Below are positions 11,301-19,499 of a stretch of 64,000 nt of DNA, in pieces. This stretch comes from an uncultured Muribaculaceae bacterium (GTDB lineage Bacteria > Bacteroidota > Bacteroidia > Bacteroidales > Muribaculaceae). The stretch lies in contig CANQWS010000009.1 in the NCBI GenBank assembly GCA_947627615.1, forward strand, positions 21,293-85,292, given 5' to 3'. The position numbers and the translations under genes are program-made. The notes under the pieces are model-generated. The model had not been told where the DNA came from and ran no database searches. It was given only the letters and a program-made list of their open reading frames with translations. Within the stretch, counting starts at the first letter, position 1. Every line of letters starts with the position of its first letter.

Positions 11301-12905
11301 CACAATCTCCGCAACAAAAAGGTGAAAATCACGGGTGTCAATGTCAAGACCAACCAGCCCTACGTCCTCAAGACCCGCGTAATCGATGCCAATTCCGTGG
11401 AAGTACTCAACAGGGACTCAATCAACGTGAAATTCACCGTGCTCGAGATTCTGAAGGAAACGAAATCATTCTGGCGCGAGGTAGGCGAATACTCGGCCCG
11501 GTTCATGATGTCGCCGCGCGCGCTGACCGTACGCTGGCGCGATACCCGCTCCATGTCGCTGCCGCTGTTCATCCCCACCATAGGCAATGTGTTCGGCCAG
11601 TCACGGAGCTGGGGACCCATGGCCCCCGGCCTGGACTTCGCCTTCGGATTCACCGACGAGAGCTACATCGGCAAGGCCAAGGAACGCGGATGGCTCATGG
11701 GAGCCGACGGCCAGACCTCTCCGGCCATGTACTCACACACTAAAGAGCTGAACCTTGAACTTACGCTCGAACCTATCCGCGGCCTCAAAATCCAGCTGAC
11801 CGGCAACCGCACGGACAACCGTACGCGTCAGGTCCAGTTCATGTATGACGACATGCCCACCTCTCTGGCCGGAAGCTATACGAAAACCCACTGTGCCATA
11901 GCCACGGCCCTGAAATCATCATCGGCCGACGACGGATACCACAGCGCCACTTTCGACAAGTTCCTCGAGAACATACCGGTCATAGCGCAGAGAGTCGAAG
12001 CCCAGTACCGCGGTCTGCGCTACCCCACCTCCGGATTCATGGACGGAAGCCCTCACGCCGGCAATGTGTTCGATCCGGAAGTAGGAACCGTGAGCCGCAC
12101 CAGCTCCGATGTGCTCATTCCGGCCTTCCTCGCCGCATACTCCGGCACTGACGCCTCGAGCCAGTATCTTGACCCGTTCCCGTCTCTGGCCCATATCCTG
12201 CCGAACTGGCGCGTGACCTACGACGGCCTGATCTACATAGGCAACCTGAGATCCATTTTCAAGGCTCTGACACTGAACCACGCCTATCAGTGCACCTACA
12301 GCGTAGGCTCCTATTCGTCATACCTGAACTGGATTGCCGCCGACGGCTCGCGCCTCGGCTTCACACTTGACGAAATCACCGGCCAGCCCATACCCTCATC
12401 GCCCTACAACATCTCGTCAGTGGCCATAACGGAACGTTTCGCTCCTCTGGCCGGAATCTCCGCCACGCTGCACAACAACATGACAATCAACGCGGAGTAC
12501 CGCGACGCCCGCACCCTTACTCTCAACACCTCGGCCGGACAGATAGTGGAAGCCAACCAGAAAGGAATCACGGCGGGTCTGGGATATAAGATTGTAGGCT
12601 TCAACACCGTACTTAAAATGAAAGGCTCCCAGCAGGGAATAAGCAACGACCTGACGGTCAACGCCGATTTCTCATACGCCGAGACAACCGCCCTGATACG
12701 CAAGATTGAGAACTCCTTCACTCAGGCCACTTCCGGCTCACGGACCATCACCCTCAACCTTGCAGCCAACTACATACTCTCCAAACGCATGACACTGGGC
12801 ATGTACTTCGAGCACCAGATCAACACTCCCCTCGTATCCTCGACCGCTTATCCAACAACCAACACCGCATTCGGAATATCATTCAACTTCTCATTGGCAC
12901 GATGA
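5358..12905 (+). CDS. sprA: Type IX secretion system outer-membrane translocon SprA (Sov)
   Basis: This is a 2515-residue protein. In Flavobacterium and Porphyromonas, SprA/Sov is the very large beta-barrel through which type IX cargo crosses the outer membrane. The length fits, as do the proline-rich patch after the signal peptide (about residues 65-76), the SprA segments near PFDILDMNFALGPLEKIFGPGGVRLRTQG and the long barrel repeats to the C-terminus. The start is uncertain. GTG at 5358 overlaps the ruvA stop but leaves a long region before the hydrophobic segment (about 37-56). GTG at 5403 would give a more ordinary signal peptide. No PorK-N, PorP or cargo gene is adjacent. The reading frame is intact. 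Confidence 0.92.
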   Translation: MIEKAAFYGLNRFSTVTNKKTDIKRHIDNRRGHLRQWLILPMLVALAVLSTMLAGAQYNKSKINPPAPPPPPLPPIDSIMLPSPVQQTVPQSYEELMGREFANDLATPTNVRTVTDYDPASGCYYIRTRVGDMDITTPFILTQKQYNDWQTRKSMTEYYCKRNADALTQKEKQPFDILDMNFALGPLEKIFGPGGVRLRTQGSVQIDMGIKSSKTDNPALSMDSRRHTFFDFDQKIQATVQASVGDRMNFNMTYNTDATFDFDSKNLKLQYEGKEDDIVKSIEAGNVSLTTGSSLIRGSTALFGIKSKLQFGKLTATALVSQQNSESRSVSTKGGAQTTSFEVSADEYDQNRHFFLAQFFRDNYDQWASRLPYVASGIQITRVEVWVTNKSGNFNQSRNVVAFMDLGENRLLANSYWQTDPTYPNPCNASNNLLSVIKTEYPEARNINNVTQVLAPLAAYGIEGGHDFEKVESARLLTESEYTLNPTLGYISFKSQMNSDDVLGVAFEYTYNGRVFQVGEFSGDITSTSQSLYVKMLKGTTISTSLPVWKLMMKNVYSLGAYQLQKQNFKLQVKYLSDTTGTRINYLPVPGLSDKPLLQVMNLDRLDSNQESNSDGFFDYVEGYIVQSSSGKIIFPVVEPFGSHLAKAIGNPVIAEKYVYQELYDSTLIVARQFADKNKFLLTGEYQASSGSQIRLNAMNVPRGSVVVTAGGVTLTENSDYTVDYSMGIVTITNQSIIDSGQSINVTLENQSLFSTQRKTLLGLDLNYRFSDNFNIGGTILHYGEKSLTEKVNIGDETVNNTMLGINFAYNKDFMWLTNLLNKIPTVNATAPSRIALQGEFAQLMPHKQKSGSNKGSSYIDDFESAQTGIDLRSPYSWFLASTPYDNSSSALFPEAALSNNVDYGKNRALLNWYYIDRMFTSRNSSLAPGYIRNDLAQQSNPYVREITYHEIFPERQITYGESSTIQTLNLSFYPNERGPYNLDAVNIDENGFLTQPEKRWGGIMRRLDNTNFEQSNIEYVQFWLLNPFLDPENPNREGGDLYFNLGEVSEDILKDGLKSYENGLPYNGSTDNTKTTAWGRVSSENSLTYAFDNSNEARRNQDVGLDGLKNDDEFTFNSYSDYLDRLRQRLSPEAMQQMEGDIFSPLNDPAGDNYHFYRGYDYDEQRLGILDRYKRYNGVEGNSLSPEEAGEPLYQSSRSLPDVEDINQDNTLNEYERYYQYKVSIRPEDLVVGKNYITDKQVSVVSTRDGGELEVEWYQFKIPLDDFEKKVGSISGFSTIRFVRMFMTGFKKTTHLRFATLELVRGDWYTYDFNLNSRGDAPADGKLDVSVVNIEENSGRTPVNYVLPPGVSRISDPGQSQIVQLNEQSLSLKVTDLQAGDARAVYRNTSQDLRNYARLQMWVHAEKLIDDSRNLANGELSVFVRLGSDVKNNFYEYEVPLRLTPFGHYSDNPSDREIVWPESNYLNFRLQNLVDLKKQRNQAKREGQEGVGFGVLFTGHDPDHENNRMAVMGNPSLSDIRVMMVGVRNNAASVKDGIVWINELKVTDFESSGGWAADATAQLAMSDIATFNFGYHHESAGFGGVDQSLNERRMDDFTRYNFAVQADVGRFLPEKAKLRAPIFYSMTKETTTPKYNPLDQDVLLKDALEGASKQEQDSIKAFALERSTQQNFSVSGLQFDVRSKNPMPWDPANFTLNFSFSKSSKSDPTTEYENLNDYRGSFQYSYTPYLKPLKPFHKLIKSKSKNLSFFRDWELNWLPSSISFLTTMSRYYYEQQTRSETDVDFQLPVSVSKNFLWDRQLALTWNLTKSLQLTFNSNTQARIEEPVGAVNRKLFPDKYREWRDTVWQSILHMGTPWAYNQTFTGSYRAPFNRIPVIDFISANATYNATYRWDRGATVEDVNLGNTISNQASWNVDGRINFEGLYSKNKFLKAVNTRFASGRRGAISNRKGSKNNKPLTPKPKRFERTFALKPDTSIIIKHNLRNKKVKITGVNVKTNQPYVLKTRVIDANSVEVLNRDSINVKFTVLEILKETKSFWREVGEYSARFMMSPRALTVRWRDTRSMSLPLFIPTIGNVFGQSRSWGPMAPGLDFAFGFTDESYIGKAKERGWLMGADGQTSPAMYSHTKELNLELTLEPIRGLKIQLTGNRTDNRTRQVQFMYDDMPTSLAGSYTKTHCAIATALKSSSADDGYHSATFDKFLENIPVIAQRVEAQYRGLRYPTSGFMDGSPHAGNVFDPEVGTVSRTSSDVLIPAFLAAYSGTDASSQYLDPFPSLAHILPNWRVTYDGLIYIGNLRSIFKALTLNHAYQCTYSVGSYSSYLNWIAADGSRLGFTLDEITGQPIPSSPYNISSVAITERFAPLAGISATLHNNMTINAEYRDARTLTLNTSAGQIVEANQKGITAGLGYKIVGFNTVLKMKGSQQGISNDLTVNADFSYAETTALIRKIENSFTQATSGSRTITLNLAANYILSKRMTLGMYFEHQINTPLVSSTAYPTTNTAFGISFNFSLAR

Positions 12906-14770
12906 CAAGCTATCTACAGATTGAAAACCTGACAAAAAGCGTGGGAGACCGCATACTGTTCTCAGATGTCACTTTCGGCATAAACCAGGGCGACAAAATC
13001 GGTCTGATCGCAAAAAACGGAACCGGAAAGACAACCCTGCTAAGAATCATAGCCGGAGTTGAAAGTCCTGACAACGGAACGGTGACATTCCGGTCCGGGC
13101 TCAGGACCGGCTACGTTGAACAGACTCCGGTTTTCAATCCCGACGCCACGGTGCTGGAGGCATGCATGCACCCCGACACACCGTCGGCCATAACGGTCAG
13201 CGAGTACGAATCAGCCATACTGTCCGGAGACCAGGAGCGCATCAACAGGGCCATGCAGGATATGGATGCGGCCGGAGCATGGGATTTCGATGACAGGCTG
13301 CGCCAGCTGCTGACCAGACTGCACATAACGGACCTCAACGCCCGGATGGGAACACTCTCCGGAGGACAGCAGAAACGGGTGGCCATAGCACGCACCATTC
13401 TCGAGAATCCGGACATGCTAATTCTTGACGAGCCCACAAACCATCTTGACATAGACGTCATAGAGTGGCTCGAAGGCTATCTCTCTCACCAGAACATAAC
13501 ACTTCTGATGGTCACCCATGACCGGTATTTCCTTGACCGCGTATGCAATAAAATCATCGAGATTGACATGCAGCAGGCTTTCGCCTACAACGGCAACTAC
13601 GATTACTATCTGCGGCGCCGGGCCGAACGGATCGAAGCCCTCAACGCCGAGCTTGCCAAGGTGAAAAACACGCTGCGGCGCGAACAGGAATGGATGCGGC
13701 GGCAGCCTCAGGCCCGTGCCGGCAAGGCACGCTACCGCATCGACGCCTTCTATGACCTCAAGGAGCGCTCCAAAGCCAACTACACGGAATCGAACATTGA
13801 ACTCTCCCATATAAAATCGAGCTACATAGGTTCGAAAATTTTCGAGGCGGAACACATAAACAAACGTTTCGGCGACAAGGTTATCCTGAACGATTTCTCG
13901 TACACATTCGCCCGCCGCGAGCGTCTCGGCATTATAGGCGCCAACGGTGTGGGCAAATCCACCTTCATCAGGATGCTCCAGGGTCTGGAGCCGGCCGATT
14001 CCGGGCAATGGAATGTGGGAGAGACCGTGCGTTTCGGCTACTATTCTCAGCAGGGCATACAGTTCGACAACAACAAGAAAGTCATTGACGCCGTGTCGGA
14101 GATAGCCGATTACATAATGCTTGACGACAAACACCGGTACACCCCGATGCAGTTTCTCCAGCATTTTCTGTTCAGCCCGGCCGACCAGCAGAAGTACATC
14201 CACACGCTCTCGGGCGGCGAACGGGCGCGTCTGCACCTGGCCGTCACGCTCATGCGCAGGCCCAATTTCCTGATTCTCGACGAGCCGACGAACGACCTTG
14301 ACATCATCACGCTCGGCATTCTTGAAAGCTATCTGGAATCCTATTCCGGCTGCCTGATAGTGATTTCGCATGACCGTTTTTTCCTCGACAACATAGTGGA
14401 CCATCTGTTTGTGATGGAGGGCGACGGAAACATAAAGGATTTCCCTGGCAATTATTCGGAATACCGAACATGGGACAGCGAGCGCCGCAAGCTTGAAAAC
14501 AAAGACTCCGAAGCGTCAAGACAGACCGACCGGAAATCCAAGCCGCGGCAGGAGAAACCGAGGCGCATGACATTCAAGGAGCGCAGGGAATTCGAGGAAC
14601 TGTCAGCGGAAATAGATGTCCTGACGAAAGAAAAGAAGGAGCTTAACGCCCTGTTCGCTTCCGGAGAAACAATCGATGACATCGCCGAAAAGAGCCGACG
14701 CTACACGGAGCTGAACGAGGAACTCGACGAAAAGGAAATGCGCTGGCTCGAACTCTCGGAACTGGAATAA
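12902..14770 (+). CDS. ABC-F family ATPase (Uup-like)
   Basis: This 622-residue protein has two nucleotide-binding domains and no membrane segment, which defines the ABC-F group of ribosome-associated or resistance ATPases. The first Walker A is AKNGTGKTT (37-45) with signature LSGGQQKR and Walker B LILDEPTNHLDI. The second has GANGVGKST, LSGGERAR and LILDEPTNDLDI. The Arg-rich linker (RREQEWMRRQPQARAGKAR) and the charged, coiled-coil-like C-terminus (about residues 545-622) are typical of the Uup branch. Its ATG overlaps the sprA stop (ATGA), so translation is probably coupled. No resistance role can be read from the sequence. Confidence 0.9.
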   Translation: MTSYLQIENLTKSVGDRILFSDVTFGINQGDKIGLIAKNGTGKTTLLRIIAGVESPDNGTVTFRSGLRTGYVEQTPVFNPDATVLEACMHPDTPSAITVSEYESAILSGDQERINRAMQDMDAAGAWDFDDRLRQLLTRLHITDLNARMGTLSGGQQKRVAIARTILENPDMLILDEPTNHLDIDVIEWLEGYLSHQNITLLMVTHDRYFLDRVCNKIIEIDMQQAFAYNGNYDYYLRRRAERIEALNAELAKVKNTLRREQEWMRRQPQARAGKARYRIDAFYDLKERSKANYTESNIELSHIKSSYIGSKIFEAEHINKRFGDKVILNDFSYTFARRERLGIIGANGVGKSTFIRMLQGLEPADSGQWNVGETVRFGYYSQQGIQFDNNKKVIDAVSEIADYIMLDDKHRYTPMQFLQHFLFSPADQQKYIHTLSGGERARLHLAVTLMRRPNFLILDEPTNDLDIITLGILESYLESYSGCLIVISHDRFFLDNIVDHLFVMEGDGNIKDFPGNYSEYRTWDSERRKLENKDSEASRQTDRKSKPRQEKPRRMTFKERREFEELSAEIDVLTKEKKELNALFASGETIDDIAEKSRRYTELNEELDEKEMRWLELSELE

Positions 14771-14786
14771 CCGAACGAACAAAGCG

Positions 14787-14831
14787 GGGGCTGCAGGCCT
14801 TATAATTAAGACCGTTCATTTATGCAGCCCC
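14787..14831. repeat. Nine-base inverted repeat between the ABC-F gene and trkH
   Basis: GGGGCTGCA (14787-14795) and TGCAGCCCC (14823-14831) are perfectly complementary around a 27-base AT-rich loop. The 3' arm ends 4 bases before the first ATG of the TrkH ORF. It could terminate the upstream operon, although there is no T-run, or sequester the translation start of the potassium transporter. Confidence 0.55.
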
Positions 14832-14835
14832 TTAT

Positions 14836-16704
14836 ATGTTACGTAAACTCCCGGCTCCGATTCTACGCTTCATGTCAAGCATGCGCTCCGTGCGTGCCAG
14901 GGTCTCGCGCATGCTCAGGAGAAGCGTGCAGCTCATCAGACAGATATCGCTGATACTCGGCGCTTTCTCAATCGCGGCGGCCGTGGTCTGCGTGGTGTGT
15001 ATGGTGATACATGTGGGATACGAGCACACGGCTGAAGGTTATTCAACCATGCGCCATATAATGCGTCTGGTCCAGATTGTGTTTCTGACCAATGTGATAT
15101 TCAATCTGACATTCAATCTGGCCGAAACACTCCGGGAATCACGCCCGCTGCAGTGGGTGGTCAACATAGGGCTCCTGCTGTCGCTGCTGCCGTCAATCTA
15201 CCCCAGGCCCGAACATCCCTGGATAGAATGGTTGGACCATATAATCTATTCAAGCAATTTCCTTTACGGAATTCTGACCGTTTATGCGGTGTTCCTGCTG
15301 TTCTACGCCCTGTTCCGCCTCGTGGACCGACGCACAAATCCCTCGCTCCTGCTGTCACTGAGTTTCGCCGTGTTCATAATCATAGGCACATTCATGCTCA
15401 TGCTCCCGAAGGCCACATTCAACGGCATCAGTTTCGTCGACGCCTTTTTCGTGAGCACATCGGCTGTCTGCGTCACCGGACTGACCCCGGTGGACGTGCC
15501 CACCACATTCACCCCTCTGGGACTTGCCATTCTCGCCACACTGATACAGTTCGGAGCCTTGGGAGTAATGACATTCACCTCGTTCTTCGCCCTGTTTTTC
15601 AGCGGCACAGCCTCCATTTTCAGCCAGCTGATGCTCCGCGACGTGATCTATTCCAAAACAATGAACGCTCTCATTCCCACGCTGCTCTATATCCTCGGCT
15701 TCACACTTTCAATAGAAACAGTCGGGGCGGCACTGATACTCTGGTCAGTCCACGGCACGTTGGGCATGTCACTTGAAAATGAAATAGTGTTCGCATGTTT
15801 CCACTCGCTCTCGGCATTCTGCAACGCGGGATTTTCCACCCTGCCGGATGGGTTGTCGAATCCAATGCTGCTCGGACACAACAATTCTATTTACTGGATA
15901 ATGTCAATGCTGATTATCGCGGGAGCCACCGGATTTCCCATCCTTGTCAACGCCAAGGATGCCGCAGTAGAGATTCTGACCCGCAAGTGGCAGAAACTGA
16001 AGCACCGCCCTACACAGCCGCGCACCGTGCATCCGTTTGACATGAACACAAAGATTGTGCTGTTCACATTCTCGATTCTATTCATTGCGGGCACCCTGCT
16101 CTTTTTCATCCTTGAATACACCAACAGCCTTGGGGGCATGGACCTGTGGAGCAAAATCACCCAGTCGGCCTTCAATTCCGCTGTCCCGCGCAGCGCCGGT
16201 TTCGCATCGGTGAATCCGGCCGGCTTCCTGAACGTGACCCTCGTGATGATTATGTTTCTGATGTGGGTGGGCGGCGGCTCGCAGTCAACCGGCGGCGGCA
16301 TCAAGGTCAACACCCTCGCAGCCATCTGGCTCAATCTTCGCGCCATTGTTACCGGAGCGCCGAGAGTCACGGCCTACAGACGCACAATAGCCATTGGCTC
16401 CATACGCCGTGCCAATGCCGTTGTGGCAATTTCCATTTTCAGCTACTTCGTGGTGTGCTTCCTGCTGCTCGGTTTCGAGCCTGAACTTCCGGCCCGGGAT
16501 CTTCTGTTCGAAGCCTGCTCGGCATTGTTCACCGTAGGCTCGTCACTGGGCATCACAAGCCAGCTGTCGGCGCCGTCGGAGATTCTGCTGTGTGTAGCCA
16601 TGTTCCTGGGGCGTGTAGGCATCGTCTCGTTACTCATAGGCGTTGTGCGCCGATCCAAAGCCGTTGACATCCAGTATCCATCGGACAATATAATCATAAA
16701 CTGA
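14836..16704 (+). CDS. TrkH/KtrB-type potassium uptake membrane subunit
   Basis: This 622-residue protein is the ion-conducting subunit of a Trk/Ktr potassium uptake system in the inner membrane. It has multiple membrane helices. Four pore-loop regions can be seen: STSAVCVTGLTPVD, SLSAFCNAGFST, AVPRSAGFASVN and FTVGSSLGIT. Each carries the Gly that lines the selectivity filter in this superfamily. An N-terminal extension of about 150 residues with several further hydrophobic segments precedes the core, as in many Bacteroidota members. The start is uncertain: ATG 14836 follows a stem-loop directly, and Met13, Met16 or Met26 are alternatives. The partner subunit ktrA starts 22 bases after the stop. 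Confidence 0.9.
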   Translation: MLRKLPAPILRFMSSMRSVRARVSRMLRRSVQLIRQISLILGAFSIAAAVVCVVCMVIHVGYEHTAEGYSTMRHIMRLVQIVFLTNVIFNLTFNLAETLRESRPLQWVVNIGLLLSLLPSIYPRPEHPWIEWLDHIIYSSNFLYGILTVYAVFLLFYALFRLVDRRTNPSLLLSLSFAVFIIIGTFMLMLPKATFNGISFVDAFFVSTSAVCVTGLTPVDVPTTFTPLGLAILATLIQFGALGVMTFTSFFALFFSGTASIFSQLMLRDVIYSKTMNALIPTLLYILGFTLSIETVGAALILWSVHGTLGMSLENEIVFACFHSLSAFCNAGFSTLPDGLSNPMLLGHNNSIYWIMSMLIIAGATGFPILVNAKDAAVEILTRKWQKLKHRPTQPRTVHPFDMNTKIVLFTFSILFIAGTLLFFILEYTNSLGGMDLWSKITQSAFNSAVPRSAGFASVNPAGFLNVTLVMIMFLMWVGGGSQSTGGGIKVNTLAAIWLNLRAIVTGAPRVTAYRRTIAIGSIRRANAVVAISIFSYFVVCFLLLGFEPELPARDLLFEACSALFTVGSSLGITSQLSAPSEILLCVAMFLGRVGIVSLLIGVVRRSKAVDIQYPSDNIIIN

Positions 16705-16726
16705 CAAAATCCAAAACCATCAGACC

Positions 16727-17416
16727 ATGCGCTATCTTATAATAGGACTCGGAATCTACGGAAGCAATCTCGCCATTGACCTCACGAACATGGGCCATGA
16801 GGTAATAGGCGCTGATTCCAATCCCTCACTCGTGGAGGCAATAAAGAACTATATTTCAACGGCCTACATTGTCGACGCCACGGACGAGGCCGCTCTTGCA
16901 GCGCTGCCGCTGAAAAACGTGGACCTCGTCATTGTGGCCATAGGCGAGAATTTCGGGGCTTCGATACGCATTGTGGCCCTGCTTAAGAAACTCGAGACCA
17001 AGCATATCTATGCCAGAGCCATAGACAAGCTCCATGAATCAATTCTTGAAAGCTTTCAGATAGACCGGATACTGACTCCGGAACAGCGCGCCGCCTTTGA
17101 TCTGGTCAACGAGATGGAGGTCGACGCCGGCATCACGTCGCTGAGAATCGACGATGACACCTTCATCATGAAATTCAAGGCTCCTGACGAGTTCACAGGC
17201 ACACCCTACCACAGTCTGGACCTTGACAAAGACTTCAACCTGCATCTGATAGCGGTGACCCGTCCGGCACCGAAACGCAACGTTCTCGGAATCGAACGGA
17301 ATCACCCCGCCATGCTGCCGGATTTCATGGAGCAGACAGTAGAGTCAGGCGACATATTCATCTGTCAGGGCAGCAAGGAGGCCTATCAGCATCTGTACCG
17401 GCACATCAATCACTGA
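16727..17416 (+). CDS. TrkA/KtrA-type potassium uptake regulatory subunit
   Basis: This is a 229-residue cytoplasmic protein with an N-terminal RCK/Rossmann domain. GLGIYGSNLA is the Gly-x-Gly-x-x-Gly nucleotide-binding loop, and the acidic residue after beta-2 is in GADSN. The C-terminal part (about 140-229) fits an RCK-C domain. In the family these proteins form an octameric ring that gates the membrane subunit in response to ATP/ADP or NAD(H). It follows the TrkH gene by 22 bases. Its 3' end overlaps the convergent gene at 17406 by 11 bases. Confidence 0.9.
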   Translation: MRYLIIGLGIYGSNLAIDLTNMGHEVIGADSNPSLVEAIKNYISTAYIVDATDEAALAALPLKNVDLVIVAIGENFGASIRIVALLKKLETKHIYARAIDKLHESILESFQIDRILTPEQRAAFDLVNEMEVDAGITSLRIDDDTFIMKFKAPDEFTGTPYHSLDLDKDFNLHLIAVTRPAPKRNVLGIERNHPAMLPDFMEQTVESGDIFICQGSKEAYQHLYRHINH

Positions 17417-18314
17417 TTTGGGGCCGGCTCTTAGTCATCCGGAACGGAGACTGCGAATATATGTTGACGCTCCCTTTTCCCGGAACTACCAGCTCACCTA
17501 TATCGGCGTTGTCTATGTCCAGACTGAACCGATAGCCTTCAGGTATGGAATCCACCCGTACAGTTCCGACTGCGGAACAGATGTCAGTGTAAAGTTCAGC
17601 TCCGTTTTTAAGGCCTGAATAATTGACCGAAACAGCATGGCTGTCCAACATGGTCAGGGAATAGGATGACGAAGACAGGTATTGGAATGCATCCTTGATC
17701 TGTCTCACGGCATATTCATAACGTGGCTGGATACCTATCGATGTGATTTCACATCCTGTCAGTGTCACCCTCTTGCCCCCGAAGATTTCCATGTATCCTC
17801 CGGAAATACCGTTAAAATACAGTCCGCAGTCCATTCCACGGGCCACGACATCGTCCAGAACAACCTTATTCAGCATTCCGCGGGGCAACACGAATGCCAG
17901 TTCAATATCTTCGGCAAGATCTATGTCAATAATCTTGTCACTGTCGGCCGGATTATCGACAAAAGACCGGAAATCCATATCCACCCTGAGGATTCCCGCA
18001 GAATCGGACAAGAAATGCAACATCGGCTCCAGGGCCTCGTTGAACCTCACTTCCGGTACAGTAACGGAATCCGATTCGGTGACAGAGATAATGGTCACGC
18101 TGTCAATGGGATTATAATTCGAGAAATCGGAAGCGAAATGAAGCGTAGAGAATGTGTCGAGGGCGAGCGTCATGATGTTTCGCCCGCGATTGTTGTCAAT
18201 GGTGACCACCACATCCTTGCGGTTGGCCTGATTTCCCATACCGAGGCCGAAGATGGCCGATGCGATGATTCCGGCCAGCACAAGGGCAAATACTATATAT
18301 GATGTTTTCTTCAT
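17406..18314 (-). CDS. Hypothetical membrane-anchored protein of the GntR/ABC operon
   Basis: I do not recognise this 302-residue protein with certainty. It has one N-terminal hydrophobic segment (about residues 7-25), either an uncleaved anchor or a signal peptide. The rest is a long extracytoplasmic region of short beta-like segments (VVARGMDCGLYFNGISGGYMEI, VTLTGCEITSI, SAVGTVRVDSIPEGYRF). This is compatible with a beta-helix/DUF2807-like fold, but that is a guess. It is the last gene of the four-gene operon, 1 base after the GntR stop, so it probably belongs to the transporter module, perhaps as an envelope-stress or sensor component. The end overlaps ktrA tail-to-tail. Confidence 0.6.
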   Translation of the reverse strand: MKKTSYIVFALVLAGIIASAIFGLGMGNQANRKDVVVTIDNNRGRNIMTLALDTFSTLHFASDFSNYNPIDSVTIISVTESDSVTVPEVRFNEALEPMLHFLSDSAGILRVDMDFRSFVDNPADSDKIIDIDLAEDIELAFVLPRGMLNKVVLDDVVARGMDCGLYFNGISGGYMEIFGGKRVTLTGCEITSIGIQPRYEYAVRQIKDAFQYLSSSSYSLTMLDSHAVSVNYSGLKNGAELYTDICSAVGTVRVDSIPEGYRFSLDIDNADIGELVVPGKGSVNIYSQSPFRMTKSRPQISD

Positions 18315-18315
18315 G

Positions 18316-18684
18316 TCAGGATTGTTTTAGATATTTTTCATACATTTCAGCAAGAGCGGCCGGAGTTATGTCCAGAAGCGAAAGCCTGCGGAACAGCTCA
18401 TCGAGTCTGTCGGCCATGAATTCGTCCTTGCGCATTCTTCGCACTATAGCCGGAGCTTCGGCCGAAATATAGTAACCTATGCCGCGCCGGTTGGAGATTA
18501 TGTCGTGTGACGACAGATAATCGTAGGCCCTCATCACGGTATTGGCGTTGACCTCCATGTCGGCGGCGAAGGCCCTTACCGAAGGGATTCTGTCGCCGGG
18601 ACGTTTCACGCCCGACATTATGTCATCGGCTATTCGGTCAGCGATCTGAAGATAAATCGCCTTGTCGTTTTCCTTGAATTCCAT
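18316..18684 (-). CDS. GntR-family transcriptional regulator, YtrA-like short form
   Basis: This 122-residue protein has an N-terminal winged helix (residues about 10-75, with the GntR pattern YLQIADRIADDIMSGVKRPGDRIPSVRAFAADMEVNANTVMRAYDYL, then IISNRRGIGYYIS). The C-terminal tail of about 45 residues is too short for a ligand-binding domain. That is the YtrA subfamily, which usually represses its own ABC transporter operon. Here it is the third gene of such an operon. The inverted repeat next to the operon's -7 box is a good candidate for its operator. Confidence 0.9.
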   Translation of the reverse strand: MEFKENDKAIYLQIADRIADDIMSGVKRPGDRIPSVRAFAADMEVNANTVMRAYDYLSSHDIISNRRGIGYYISAEAPAIVRRMRKDEFMADRLDELFRRLSLLDITPAALAEMYEKYLKQS

Positions 18685-18701
18685 AATCAGATATCAATTG
18701 A

Positions 18702-19499
18702 TTACCAATGGTCCTCCACATCCATCTCCCGGAGACGGAAGTAAGCGAGTGCGTATGATACCGGAACAATCACAATAGTGCTGCCTATCAGCCATCTGCG
18801 GCAGTAGTCATAGCCATAGTATGCACCTTCATGATTCTGAAGGCAAACCGTTACTATGACGGCGCAAATCAGGACTATCAGCGCCAGTGACACGAAGGTC
18901 TTTCCGTAGGCGTGTCTGTGCCACAGAATGCCCCCGAGCATGAACAGAGACTGCAAAATAAGGAAGGGACAGATCACGTAGGCCTTGACGTGCAGCAGAT
19001 AGCCTATTATGTTGATGGGACGGAGCCACAGGCCGCTTCCTGCAACAGATGAGAACAGAGCGAGACTGACAATCTCTATGGCATAGCAAACCAACGGGTA
19101 GGCCAGCACAAAGAACAGCACCGAGACAATCCAGCGCACAAGAAATTTTTCGAACGTAGATGCGGGAAACATCACAGACTCAAGACGCTGTTCCTTCGTC
19201 GAAAGTCTCGCGCCGATAAATGAAGCGGAGACAGTGCCGAACAGATAGGCCCCGCCGGCAAACAGCATGGCCAGCGTCACCCGACTGCGGTCGTCGGCGT
19301 GTGATTCTCCGTTCATCATGTAGATATGGGGCGATGAATAATATTCCCAGTCCAGAAATACCATAGCGAGGAATATGACCAGTATAATGCCGGCTACAAG
19401 CAGCAGACGCATAAGCATCATGCGGCCGTTTTCAAGGAGTTCCTTGCCAAGCAACATCCTCAGGCGCGTGAGGTTGAAAAAATCATTCTTCATTTCCAT
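18702..19499 (-). CDS. ABC transporter permease subunit
   Basis: This 265-residue integral membrane protein has about six hydrophobic segments and a lysine/arginine-rich cytoplasmic N-terminus. It overlaps the upstream ATPase gene by 17 bases and precedes the GntR regulator by 17 bases. This arrangement matches the YtrB/YtrC-type exporters of Gram-positive bacteria and Bacteroidota. The substrate is unknown; envelope stress or antimicrobial peptide export is common for the class. Confidence 0.8.
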   Translation of the reverse strand: MEMKNDFFNLTRLRMLLGKELLENGRMMLMRLLLVAGIILVIFLAMVFLDWEYYSSPHIYMMNGESHADDRSRVTLAMLFAGGAYLFGTVSASFIGARLSTKEQRLESVMFPASTFEKFLVRWIVSVLFFVLAYPLVCYAIEIVSLALFSSVAGSGLWLRPINIIGYLLHVKAYVICPFLILQSLFMLGGILWHRHAYGKTFVSLALIVLICAVIVTVCLQNHEGAYYGYDYCRRWLIGSTIVIVPVSYALAYFRLREMDVEDHW

